Source: Flavobacteriales bacterium
GTDB taxonomy: Bacteria; Bacteroidota; Bacteroidia; Flavobacteriales_F; PHOS-HE28
Length of the DNA stretch: 64,000 nucleotides
Reading direction: 5' to 3'
Assembly (NCBI GenBank): GCA_016703105.1
Contig: JADJCS010000008.1
Location: forward strand, 62,001-126,000
Shown here: positions 34,931 through 42,954 of the stretch, one piece after another
Numbering within the stretch: position 1 is the first letter of the stretch
How the letters are laid out: the number at the start of each line of letters is the position of its first letter
Notes under the pieces: generated by a model
The model's input: the letters and a program-made list of their open reading frames with translations, nothing else
Databases searched by the model: none
Told to the model about the DNA's origin: nothing
Position numbers and translations under genes: made by a program

Positions 34931-36925
34931 CTAGGAACCGGCATCAACAGAACGCGTTTCGGCCTTCAACTCCACGTTGCTGCCTGCGGGCGATACGCGC
35001 AGATACCCCGACATCTCCTGGTGCAGCGCCGAACAGAAGTCCGTGCAATAGAAGGGCACCACACCGATCTGGTCGGGCACCCATTTCAGCGTCTGTGTTT
35101 CACCGGGCATGATCAGCAGTTCGGCCGTTGCCGCACCCTTGATCGCAAAGCCGTGGGGTACGTCCCAATCCTGCTCCAGGTTGGTCACATGGAAGAACAC
35201 TTCGTCGCCCAGGCGCACACCTTCCACATTGTCCGGTGTGAAGTGGGAGCGGATGGTGGTCATCCAGATGTGCACTTCCTTGCCTTTGCGCTCGATGCGG
35301 GTCTCCTTCTCACCCTTGGCCATATAGGGATGCTTGCTCTTGTTGATGTCGAAGAACTTGACCGAGCGCGGCCTCACCAGGTCGGCGGGTATGGCTTGTG
35401 CGTAGTGCGGTTCGCCCGTCGTCGGGAAGTCGAGGAGCAATTCCATTTTGTCGCCATCGATGCTGAACAGCTGCGCACTTTGGGTGAGCTCCGGCCCGGT
35501 GGGCAGGTAGCGGTCCTTTGTGATCTTGTTGTAGGCGATCACGTACTTGCCGAAGGGCTTCTTGCTGTCGCCGCCGGGGACACAGAGGTGGCCGATGCTG
35601 TAGTAGGTGGGAACGCGGTCCAGCACTTCCAGGCTCTGTACGTTCCACTTCACGATCTCGCTGCTCACGAACATGGACGTGTAAGCGTTGCCTTTATCAT
35701 CGAACTCCGTATGCAGTGGCCCCAAACCGGGCTTCTTCACTTCGCCATGCAGGACGCTCTCGTACTTGAGCACGGGGATGCCCATGAAGTCGCCGTCGTA
35801 CGTTTTCGCGTCGATGGCCGCCTTCATCTTGCTGTAGGAGAAGACGGGTATCAACGCTGCAAGCTTGCCGCCGCCAACGATGTACTCACCCGTTGGATCC
35901 ACATCGCAACCGTGCGGTGATTTCGGGCAGGGCATGAAATACAGCAGGTCGGTCAACTCACGTGGATCCAGTTGGAGCACTTCCTCCACCACCGTGCTGG
36001 TCGCCGAATGGGTCTCATCACTGTACAGGTTGCTGTAGTGCCTGCCCGGCACTTTGCGTCCCTTGCCCGCCTTGGCATACTCCTCGGCCTTCTTCCAGTT
36101 CACCGCCATGATGAAATCCTTGTCGCGCTGGCTGGCGTTCACTTCCAGGAGGCTGTACGCCTGTTCGCTGTTGTAGCAGCTGAAGAAGAACCAGCCATCG
36201 CTCGGGCCTTTGCCCGCGTGTGACAGGTCGAAGTTCATGCCCGGCGTGATGATCTGGAACGCAATGGACATCCTGCCGGTCTCGGGCTCGGGGTGTATGA
36301 AACTGACAGTGCCTTTGAAGTTCTCGCGATAGCTCTCGATGGGCACGTCCCGTTGCGCATCCGTGCCCATGGGTACGCTGAAGCGCGTACCGCTGATGAC
36401 GTACTCGCTGTTGGGTGTCATGAACGGGGAGCTGTGATTGCCCGCGCAGTTCGGGATCTCGATGATGCTCTTCGTTCGGAAGGTGGCCAGATCGATGAGC
36501 GCGATGCGTGGCGTGTTGTTGCCGTTGATGAACATCCATCGCCCGTCCGGCACACCATCGGTCATGGAACTCTCCACATGGTGCGAATCATCCCAGGGGA
36601 TGGATCCGTGGGTGGTCATCAGCATCGGCTTGGTCTCCTCGCTGTATCCGTATCCGCTCTGCGGATCCTGGGAGAACACCGGGATGTGGCGCAACAGGCG
36701 TCCGCTGGGGATGCCGTACACGCTCATCTGGCCGCTGAAGCCGCCGCTCACGAAGTTGTAGAACTCATCGTAGGCACCGGGCCGCACGTACACTTTCGAG
36801 GCGGCATCGCCTTGCACCGCCGCTTGGGTGGTGCTGGGCCGACAACCCTGCATGGTGTTCAACAAGAAGAAAACACCACCGGCCGCCGAGAGCAGCAGCA
36901 GGGTGGAGATCAAGGGACGTTTCAT
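34931..36925 (-). CDS. nosZ: NosZ, clade II nitrous oxide reductase
   Basis: The protein has 664 residues from the ATG at 36925 (MKRPLISTLLLLSAAGGVFF), a Sec-type rather than Tat signal; a Cys at residue 28 could even be lipidated. The DxHH motif of clade II is present (IPWDDSHHVESS, H115/H116), with further CuZ His in CAGNHSSPFM, SPHGCDVDPTGEYIV, LGPLHTEFDDKG and YSIGHLCVPGG. The C-terminal cupredoxin domain carries the CuA ligands in FYCTDFCSALHQEMSGYL. It reduces N2O to N2 in the periplasm. The gene follows a c-type cytochrome by 26 bp and leads the nosL-D-F-Y genes. Confidence 0.97.
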   Translation of the reverse strand: MKRPLISTLLLLSAAGGVFFLLNTMQGCRPSTTQAAVQGDAASKVYVRPGAYDEFYNFVSGGFSGQMSVYGIPSGRLLRHIPVFSQDPQSGYGYSEETKPMLMTTHGSIPWDDSHHVESSMTDGVPDGRWMFINGNNTPRIALIDLATFRTKSIIEIPNCAGNHSSPFMTPNSEYVISGTRFSVPMGTDAQRDVPIESYRENFKGTVSFIHPEPETGRMSIAFQIITPGMNFDLSHAGKGPSDGWFFFSCYNSEQAYSLLEVNASQRDKDFIMAVNWKKAEEYAKAGKGRKVPGRHYSNLYSDETHSATSTVVEEVLQLDPRELTDLLYFMPCPKSPHGCDVDPTGEYIVGGGKLAALIPVFSYSKMKAAIDAKTYDGDFMGIPVLKYESVLHGEVKKPGLGPLHTEFDDKGNAYTSMFVSSEIVKWNVQSLEVLDRVPTYYSIGHLCVPGGDSKKPFGKYVIAYNKITKDRYLPTGPELTQSAQLFSIDGDKMELLLDFPTTGEPHYAQAIPADLVRPRSVKFFDINKSKHPYMAKGEKETRIERKGKEVHIWMTTIRSHFTPDNVEGVRLGDEVFFHVTNLEQDWDVPHGFAIKGAATAELLIMPGETQTLKWVPDQIGVVPFYCTDFCSALHQEMSGYLRVSPAGSNVELKAETRSVDAGS

Positions 36926-36951
36926 TGTTCTTCGGTTTGGTTTTGGGCGTA

Positions 36952-37431
36952 TCAAAGGGTGCGCATGAACTCGAGCACCTGGCGTGCTTCATCATGACTG
37001 AGGTTCTGGTTGGGCATGCGCACAAGGCACTCCTCGAGCATCTTCTGTGCTTCAGCATCGCTCTCGAGCATTGCGTCCGTATGCACGATCATGTTCATGA
37101 TCCACTCTGGCTTGCGTTTGGTGGTGATGCCCTGCCAACCCGGACCAACCACGCGCTTGTCCGTGAGTGTGTGACAAGCCTGGCATTTCACATCGTAGGT
37201 GAGCCTGCCTTTCTCGGCGAGGCCGGGATCGATATCCCCCAAGTTCAAGTCCGCTGCGGTGAACAGCTTGGCATGTGGCGTGGCGCCTTCGGGTCGATCC
37301 TCGCCGATCTCGGCGCTGGTGCCGTTGCACCTGGAGGTAACGACGGCTTTTCCGTCGCCACCGCAGGCTGCCAGGATGAATATCATTGCTCCTATTGCTG
37401 CCAAGAGTGGGTATGCGCTGTTGATTCTCAT
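36952..37431 (-). CDS. c-type cytochrome lipoprotein of the nos operon
   Basis: The protein has 159 residues from the ATG at 37431 (MRINSAYPLLAAIGAMIFIL). The lipobox FILAACGGDG is followed by a class I cytochrome c domain with haem site VKCQACHTLTDKRVVGPGW and a late Met (VRMPNQNLSHDEARQVLEFM). Clade II nos operons lacking NosR usually carry such cytochromes as electron donors to NosZ. It is the first gene of the operon, with a CGGAC-N6-GTCCG palindrome 89 bp upstream. Confidence 0.88.
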   Translation of the reverse strand: MRINSAYPLLAAIGAMIFILAACGGDGKAVVTSRCNGTSAEIGEDRPEGATPHAKLFTAADLNLGDIDPGLAEKGRLTYDVKCQACHTLTDKRVVGPGWQGITTKRKPEWIMNMIVHTDAMLESDAEAQKMLEECLVRMPNQNLSHDEARQVLEFMRTL

Positions 37432-37519
37432 TTGCACTGGTTTTTGGGGTGGAGGACTGGGTTGGTGTCGGTTGTGGGGTGTTCCTTGCGCCTGATGACA
37501 AGTGCACGACAAAAATCAT

Positions 37520-37535
37520 CGGACATTTCGGTCCG
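37520..37535 (-). promoter_or_regulatory. Palindrome CGGAC-ATTTCG-GTCCG upstream of nos operon
   Basis: Five-bp inverted arms around six bases, sharing frame and half-sites with the palindrome before the fasciclin gene. On the minus strand it is followed by GATTTTTG, one base from the Bacteroidota TAnnTTTG element. A repressor here would block the nos promoter. Candidate: the Rrf2 protein encoded 1.4 kb away. Confidence 0.5.
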
Positions 37536-37539
37536 GTAT

Positions 37540-37553
37540 ATGACGATCGTCAT
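37540..37553 (+). promoter_or_regulatory. CRP/FNR-type operator ATGAC-GATC-GTCAT
   Basis: A perfect 14-bp palindrome in the divergent region between the nos operon and the membrane-protein gene at 37601. It is 48 bp upstream of that gene, the spacing seen for other members of the set, and 109 bp from the nos operon start. Confidence 0.6.
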
Positions 37554-37600
37554 CTTAGCCGCTGAAACTACGCACCATTATCGCCGTCTCTAACATCAGC

Positions 37601-38869
37601 ATGCCGAATCCTAGTGCTTCATTACGTCCCTGGTTCGCTGTGGCGCTCGTAAATCTGGCCGTTGCGGCCATTATCGGTTGCGTGCTCCGGAGCATCTATG
37701 TGGTGGAGATACCATACGTCCGCTTCAAGCCGCTCCTTCACGCACACTCGCATGTGGCCATGCTCGGCTGGGTCTTCATCGCCCTGCTGGTCTTCCTGCT
37801 GGAGGATGCGGATGATGGGAGGTCACGCCGAAGGCACCGCCTCCTGTTCTTCCTCGTGCAGATCGCCGTGCTCGGTATGCTGATTTCGTTCCCTATACAG
37901 TCCTATGGCCCGGTATCCATCTCCTTCACCACGTTGCATCTGTTGCTTTCCTACGTGCTGGCCGTGCTGGCATGGCGTGGCACACGGTCCTGGCTGGCTG
38001 CTGGAAGTCGCAAACTGGTGCGGATCGCTGTGTGGATGATGGTGATCTCCACGATCGGTGTATGGTCGATGGCGCCTTTGCTCGCGAACGGCCTCTTCGG
38101 CACGGAGTGGTATTACTGGAGCATCCAGTTCTTCCTGCACTTCCAGTTCAACGGCTGGTTCTGGTTCGCTGCGTTGGCACTGTGGAGCCGCTGGGCCGAG
38201 ACCCATGGAATAGCGGAGGCCTTGGACCCGCTCACCATCCGCCTATGGCTCATATCCGCTGTGCTCACGTTCGCACTTGCCATCGCGTGGAGCGAGCGGC
38301 ACTGGTCCATCATCGCGATCAATTCGCTGGGCGTGCTGATCCAACTCTGGGCCGGTTGGCGCACGGCGGTGTCCATTCGCCGCGCACAGGTCGGGCTTCA
38401 TTCCAAGGCGCAGCTATGGGCCTGGCGATGTGTCACCTACGCGCTCATCGGCATGGGCCTGAAGGTGCTCATGCAAACGATGGTGGCCGTTCCACAGGTG
38501 GCGGTCATGGCCTTCACCATCCGCAACTACGTCATCGGCTTCATCCACCTGAACATGCTCGGCGCTATCAGCATGATGCTTTTTGCCATGGCCTTGCTGC
38601 GTGGCTGGTTCGTTCCCACCGATCGCCTCGTGCGCATCGGACTGTCGCTCTTCACCGGTGGGATGCTGCTGAGCGAAGCAGCGCTTTTCCTGCAGGGTAC
38701 CTTGTTCTGGGCCGGCTGGGGGATGATGCCAGGTTACTACTGGATACAGTTGCTCACCTCGGTGCCCATGCCCCTCGGGGTCATTGCGCTGCTAGTACAC
38801 TTTGTGCGACGGCGCGCGGTGCCGGTGCTGCCTGCGCCTTCCTGGGTGGGCTCCGCAGCGGTCTGCTGA
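37601..38869 (+). CDS. Polytopic His-rich membrane protein, haem-copper-oxidase/NnrS-like pattern
   Basis: The protein has 422 residues with about 12 transmembrane helices. Histidines cluster at helix ends: LLHAHSHVAMLGWVF (H47, H49, H51), TLHLLLSYVL (H113), FFLHFQFNGWFWFA (H180) and GFIHLNMLGAISMM (H316). The pattern recalls subunit I of haem-copper oxidases and NnrS, both of which bind haem through membrane His, but no complete set of oxidase ligands is present. It is divergent from nosZ, preceded by a perfect operator, and followed by the Rrf2 regulator. A role in NO/N2O or haem-copper metabolism is inferred from context only. Confidence 0.65.
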   Translation: MPNPSASLRPWFAVALVNLAVAAIIGCVLRSIYVVEIPYVRFKPLLHAHSHVAMLGWVFIALLVFLLEDADDGRSRRRHRLLFFLVQIAVLGMLISFPIQSYGPVSISFTTLHLLLSYVLAVLAWRGTRSWLAAGSRKLVRIAVWMMVISTIGVWSMAPLLANGLFGTEWYYWSIQFFLHFQFNGWFWFAALALWSRWAETHGIAEALDPLTIRLWLISAVLTFALAIAWSERHWSIIAINSLGVLIQLWAGWRTAVSIRRAQVGLHSKAQLWAWRCVTYALIGMGLKVLMQTMVAVPQVAVMAFTIRNYVIGFIHLNMLGAISMMLFAMALLRGWFVPTDRLVRIGLSLFTGGMLLSEAALFLQGTLFWAGWGMMPGYYWIQLLTSVPMPLGVIALLVHFVRRRAVPVLPAPSWVGSAAVC

Positions 38870-38914
38870 CGCTCATCATCTAAGCCGTACCGCGCTTTCA
38901 CGTTCTTTGCCGCC

Positions 38915-39350
38915 ATGTTCTCAAAAGCGTGCGAGTACGCGATACGGGCGGTGGTGTGCATCGCCGCGTGCGAGGAGAAGGGTAAGAGCATGACCTTGAA
39001 AGCGGTCGCGCAGGAGACGGCGATCCCCGAAGCGTTCACCGCCAAGGTGCTTCAACAGTTGGTGCATGCCGAGTTGGTGCTTTCCGCCAAAGGGCCCGGT
39101 GGTGGCTTCTCCATGCCGGCGGCCCTGTTCCGCAAAGGTGAAGCTTAGCCACATCGTTTCCACCATCGATGGCGATGCCATTTACAGGGGCTGCGCACTG
39201 GGCCTATCGCAGTGCGATGCCACCAGACCCTGCACCTTGCATGATCACTTCCTCAGGGTGCGAGAGGACCTGCGTCGCATGCTGGAACGTACCAGCGTGC
39301 AGGACCTGGTGAAGGATCTGAAGGAGGGTGGGAAGGTGCTGAAGCGCTAG
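38915..39350 (+). CDS. Rrf2 family regulator with putative Fe-S Cys triad, frameshifted
   Basis: ATG at 38915 (MFSKACEYAIRAVVCIAACE). The winged helix (LKAVAQETAIPEAFTAKVLQ, GPGGGF) is typical of Rrf2. At ~39137 an extra A (CGCAAAGG instead of CGCAAGG) shifts the frame; corrected, it continues RKVKLSHIVSTIDG. The cluster loop is CALGLSQCDATRPCTLHDHF with three Cys, as in NsrR and IscR, which bind an Fe-S cluster and sense NO or Fe-S status. Position between NO/N2O genes supports an NsrR-like role. The two CGGAC-N6-GTCCG palindromes are possible targets. Confidence 0.85.
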
Positions 39351-39456
39351 CACCAACCAGAACCCCGGCCTTTGGACTAGCCGCGACGGTGGCGTTGTGT
39401 GCGCGCCGAAGTGGTGGACCGGAATTGTTCACACCTTTCGGGCCTCCCTCAACGCC

Positions 39457-39585
39457 ATGGAACGCGCTGCCTTCGAATGGAAAGGCCTGGCCCTGATCGC
39501 ACTGCTGGGCTATGTGCTCACCTTCCTGCTGGGCACCATGGGACCCATGCGCTTATGGAGCGCAAGGGAGCAATGCCTGAAGTGA
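39457..39585 (+). CDS. Small single-helix membrane protein, uncertain
   Basis: A 42-residue frame from the ATG at 39457 (MERAAFEWKGLALIALLGYV) with one transmembrane helix and a charged tail. It lies 106 bp after the Rrf2 gene on the same strand. There is no family match that I recognise, and the frame is short enough to be chance. Confidence 0.35.
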   Translation: MERAAFEWKGLALIALLGYVLTFLLGTMGPMRLWSAREQCLK

Positions 39586-39672
39586 TACGGAGCGGATGCT
39601 CGCGCCAGATCGGGGGCGCACCCCAACCTGGGTTCGTGCCACCGACTGCGTGAAGATGGAAAAGCGCACCAA

Positions 39673-39686
39673 GTGACTTTCATCAC
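39673..39686 (+). promoter_or_regulatory. Degenerate CRP/FNR-type site GTGAC-TTTC-ATCAC
   Basis: An inverted repeat with spacing as in the other sites but with ATCA in the right arm, 54 bp upstream of the gene at 39741. Weaker than the others and next to a separate TetR-type palindrome. Confidence 0.3.
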
Positions 39687-39692
39687 CTTCAA

Positions 39693-39708
39693 GTTAGCGT
39701 ACACTAAC
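39693..39708 (+). promoter_or_regulatory. TetR-type operator GTTAGCGTACACTAAC
   Basis: A 16-bp palindrome with a single mismatched pair (GTTAG-c-GTAC-a-CTAAC) 32 bp upstream of the first gene of the operon that encodes a TetR regulator. Position and symmetry fit an autoregulatory operator controlling the efflux operon. Confidence 0.6.
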
Positions 39709-39740
39709 GTGCTTTGTGCCGTTGACCTGAACACAGCACC

Positions 39741-40154
39741 ATGCACGGCAAGAACAACATCGCCATCGGCTTGCTGATCATGGGCGGCTTCATGCTCTAC
39801 GGGTTCCTATTGATCTACCTGCGCGACTTCGCGCCGGACAAGCAGACTTGGGTGGACTCCTACTCCACCGGCAAGCATTTCGAGGCGCGCCTCGCGCATG
39901 TGCATGGCAATTTGTTCGCTGTGCTCAACGTGGTCATCGGCTACCTCCTGTTGCACTTCAAAGACCGCCTCGCACATACCACCGCCATCTCCTGGCTCGC
40001 ACTAACAGGCTTGTTAATGCCGGTAGGCATTCTCGCGGAAGTGTACTTCGGTGCGCCCCCCGTGCTTGTGCTGGTCGGTGCCATCGCCATGACATCCTCG
40101 GTGTTCTGGTTGGGTGTGTCGTTCTTCAAACTCAAGCAGGTCAATGCACATTAA
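39741..40154 (+). CDS. Four-helix membrane protein of the efflux operon
   Basis: The protein has 137 residues with four transmembrane helices. The loop KHFEARLAHVHGNLFAVLNVV holds a His-x-His pair at the start of the second helix, suggestive of haem or metal binding. It is the first gene after the TetR-type operator and overlaps the tetR start by 11 bp, so it is part of the same transcript. The family was not recognised. Confidence 0.7.
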   Translation: MHGKNNIAIGLLIMGGFMLYGFLLIYLRDFAPDKQTWVDSYSTGKHFEARLAHVHGNLFAVLNVVIGYLLLHFKDRLAHTTAISWLALTGLLMPVGILAEVYFGAPPVLVLVGAIAMTSSVFWLGVSFFKLKQVNAH

Positions 40155-40728
40155 GCCCCGCCAACTGGAGATCATGGAGGCCGCAGGCCAGCTCATGACC
40201 GAGAGCGGCTACGCTGCGCTCACCACCAAGCGGCTTGCCGAGCGCATGGGTTTCAGCGAACCGGCCTTGTACCGGCATTTCAAGAACAAGGAGGAGATCC
40301 TGCTCACCATGCTCCACTACCTCGCTGCTTCCATGGAGGAACGCCTCACCGAAGTGACCGCCCGCGTGAGCGATCCATCGGAGCGGGTAGAAGCCATGTT
40401 CGACAGCCACTTCCGGTTCTTCACCCAATATCCCCATTTCCTCATGGCCATTTTCGCCAGCGGCGTACTGGACCAGACTCCCGCGCTGGACAAGGGCATT
40501 ACCGACCTCATGGAAGTGAAGCGGCGCCATCTGCTCGCCACCATCAAGGAAGGCCAGGCGAAAGGCGTGTTCACGGATGCCTTCCCCGCCGAATTGCTCA
40601 CCATGATCGCGATGGGCACGTTCCGGCTGCACATGCTCCGCTGGCGCATGAGCGGCCGCACGTTCGACCTGACGAAGAAGGGCCGCGCGCTGGTGAAGGT
40701 GGTGGTGGAGCTTATCCGAACCAGATAG
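40144..40728 (+). CDS. TetR/AcrR family transcriptional regulator
   Basis: The protein has 194 residues from the ATG at 40144 (MHIKPRQLEIMEAAGQLMTE). The N-terminal helix-turn-helix is typical (GYAALTTKRLAERMGFSEPALYRHFKNKEEIL split over adjacent helices); the C-terminal half is an all-helical ligand domain. It likely represses this operon (membrane proteins, lipoprotein, TolC, RND adaptor and pump) through the palindrome at 39693-39708. Confidence 0.88.
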   Translation: MHIKPRQLEIMEAAGQLMTESGYAALTTKRLAERMGFSEPALYRHFKNKEEILLTMLHYLAASMEERLTEVTARVSDPSERVEAMFDSHFRFFTQYPHFLMAIFASGVLDQTPALDKGITDLMEVKRRHLLATIKEGQAKGVFTDAFPAELLTMIAMGTFRLHMLRWRMSGRTFDLTKKGRALVKVVVELIRTR

Positions 40729-40735
40729 AGGCAAG

Positions 40736-41152
40736 ATGATGAAAGGACCGATCCTACGCTACGTGTTCGCCGCCGTGCTGCTGCTCTTCGGCGCGCTCAC
40801 ACTGTTCCTCAGCACATCCGTGATCTTCGACCTGTTCGGCGTTCGGGCGCGTGAAGGGAACTACGTGCTCGTGGTGGTGTGGGCCAACTTCATCGCCAGT
40901 ATCCTTTATGTACTTGCTGCCGTGGGTGTGATCGCGCAAAGGCACTGGCCTGCCAAGGTGCTGCTCGCGGCCGTGATGGTGCTCGTCGGTGCCGCCGTCG
41001 TTTTCGCCTGGCATGTATACAGCGGTGGGATCTACGAACAGAAGACCATCGGCGCGCTGGCTTTCCGAACGCTCCTCACCGGGGCCTTCTACTTCGGTGC
41101 CGCTCGACTGGGCAACACCGCATACACACCGAACCAACACCATACACGATGA
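40736..41152 (+). CDS. Four-helix membrane protein
   Basis: The protein has 138 residues with four transmembrane helices (MMKGPILRYVFAAVLLLFGA first). It lies 7 bp after tetR and overlaps the following lipoprotein gene by 4 bp, so it belongs to the efflux operon. No motif allows a functional assignment. Confidence 0.65.
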   Translation: MMKGPILRYVFAAVLLLFGALTLFLSTSVIFDLFGVRAREGNYVLVVVWANFIASILYVLAAVGVIAQRHWPAKVLLAAVMVLVGAAVVFAWHVYSGGIYEQKTIGALAFRTLLTGAFYFGAARLGNTAYTPNQHHTR

Positions 41153-41610
41153 AGACCACCGGACTACTTGCAACAGCACTCGTCGGGTTTACGCTCCTTG
41201 CCTTGGGCTGTGGCACGGATGCACCAGCACATAGCGACCATACGGATGAAGGATCCGCCGCCGCGCAGGCCACCGACGCTCCGGAAAGCGGTGTTCCCGC
41301 CGTGCGCTTGGACAGCTTGGGCAACCGCTGGATAGCCAACCCGGAGACCACCACGGGCATCGCGAACATGTCGGCGATCCTTCAGGCGTTCGATCCCGCG
41401 AGCGGAAATGCGGATACGCTGAAGGCCGCGCTGGAAGACGAGTTCGGCTTGATCTTCGAACGGTGTACCATGGAGGGCGAAGCCCACAACCAGCTGCACA
41501 ACTTCCTGATCCCGATCCACCACGCGCTGCGTGAATTCGACGGGAACGCAGCCCACGATCGGGAGGCCATGGCCACGCACCTCGCAACGTACACGACCTT
41601 CTTCCAGTAG
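41149..41610 (+). CDS. Lipoprotein of unknown function
   Basis: The protein has 153 residues from the ATG at 41149. Lipobox TLLALGCGTDAP, a Ser/Ala-rich linker, then an all-helical domain with several His (CTMEGEAHNQLHNFLIPIHH, NAAHDREAMATHL). The helical His/Cys-bearing domain could bind metal, which would suit a metal-efflux operon. Start and stop are tightly packed with neighbours. Confidence 0.65.
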   Translation: MKTTGLLATALVGFTLLALGCGTDAPAHSDHTDEGSAAAQATDAPESGVPAVRLDSLGNRWIANPETTTGIANMSAILQAFDPASGNADTLKAALEDEFGLIFERCTMEGEAHNQLHNFLIPIHHALREFDGNAAHDREAMATHLATYTTFFQ

Positions 41611-41622
41611 CCCGTGATCACC

Positions 41623-42954
41623 ATGCGGCGCGCTTCCAAAGCCTTGCGGTATATCATGGTGTCCTTGTTGGTCACCCTGTTGGCCGCGCAGGGATCCGCC
41701 CAGATCATGACCCTTGAACAGTGCGTGGATTCCGCACTGGCGAACGATCGGCGCGTGCGCATGGCGGCATTGGACGAAGAGATGGCCGCCCTGCGGATCG
41801 GCGAAGCAAAGGCCGGGCTGATCCCCAAAGTGCGCGGTGCGGCCGAGTTCAGGCACTACACCGACCTGCCCTACCAACTGTTGCCCTCCAGCTTTTTCGG
41901 TGGACCCGAAGGCGCTTACCGCGCCGTCCAATTCGGTACCACGCAGAACATCAACGCGAACCTGCAAGCGCAAATGCCCCTGTACGATCCGCAGGTGTGG
42001 GGCGGTATCCAGATGGCCAGGGAGGGCGATCGGCTGGTTGAACTACAGGGTGAACGGACACGGGAAGCGGTAGTGCTGGAGGTGAGCAACGTGTACTACA
42101 ACCTGCAGATCATGAATGCGCGTTTGGCGTTCCTGGACAGCAATGTGGTGAATGCCGAAGACCTGGTACGCAACACGGAGCTGCTGCACGATCAGGCGCT
42201 CGCACGTGCGAGCGATGTGGACAGGCTGCGCTTGCAACACGCCCAACTCCTTACCCAGCGTGAACGTGCGCGTTCGCAATACGCGCAAGCCATGGACGCC
42301 TTGCGTATGCTGATCGGAGTTCCCGTGGATGCCCCGCTGGAGGTCACCGCACCCGAGGCCGTATTGAACACAACGGCACCAACAGCGCGTTTGGGCACCG
42401 GTGTGCGCACTGCTGAACAGGCCATGCGCTTGAAGGCGGCCGAACTACAACTGGTGAAGCGCTCACGTATTCCAAGTTTGAACGCCACTGGTCTGTATGG
42501 CACCACCGGCTTCGGCCCCATCGGTGCGGAGGACCGGTACGACTACTATCCCATCGGCTACTTCGGTGTGCAGTTGCAGGTTCCCATCTTCCAAGGAACA
42601 GTGCTGGGGAAACGGATCAAAGGCAAGGAACTGGAGTTGGAGCACGCCACGCTGCAACGCGACGCCGCACTTGAACGCGACGCGTTGGAACACCGCACCG
42701 CCCTGCGCGAAGAAGCCCTGGCCCGCCGAGCCCTCGCGGACAGCGAAGCGCAATTGGAACTGGCTGATCGCATCCGCCGCAGCACACTGCTCCAACACCA
42801 GCAAGGTGTGGCCTCGCTCAGCGACATCGTACTTGCCGACCAAGCATTCTGGGACGCACAACAGAACACCATCAACGCCTTGGTGGACCTGCGCAAAGCC
42901 CAGCTGGAACTGGCGCGCATCAACGGAACACTGCTGCCAACACAACGCCCATGA
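41623..42954 (+). CDS. TolC family outer-membrane efflux protein
   Basis: The protein has 443 residues; ATG at 41623 is preferred over a GTG at 41614. Signal peptide MRRASKALRYIMVSLLVTLL. Two outer-membrane efflux repeats with long coiled coils: MTLEQCVDSALANDRRVRMA in the first and PSLNATGLYGTTGFGP opening the second, with the barrel strand YFGVQLQVPIFQG. It forms the outer-membrane duct of the tripartite pump and overlaps the adaptor gene by 4 bp. Confidence 0.9.
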   Translation: MRRASKALRYIMVSLLVTLLAAQGSAQIMTLEQCVDSALANDRRVRMAALDEEMAALRIGEAKAGLIPKVRGAAEFRHYTDLPYQLLPSSFFGGPEGAYRAVQFGTTQNINANLQAQMPLYDPQVWGGIQMAREGDRLVELQGERTREAVVLEVSNVYYNLQIMNARLAFLDSNVVNAEDLVRNTELLHDQALARASDVDRLRLQHAQLLTQRERARSQYAQAMDALRMLIGVPVDAPLEVTAPEAVLNTTAPTARLGTGVRTAEQAMRLKAAELQLVKRSRIPSLNATGLYGTTGFGPIGAEDRYDYYPIGYFGVQLQVPIFQGTVLGKRIKGKELELEHATLQRDAALERDALEHRTALREEALARRALADSEAQLELADRIRRSTLLQHQQGVASLSDIVLADQAFWDAQQNTINALVDLRKAQLELARINGTLLPTQRP

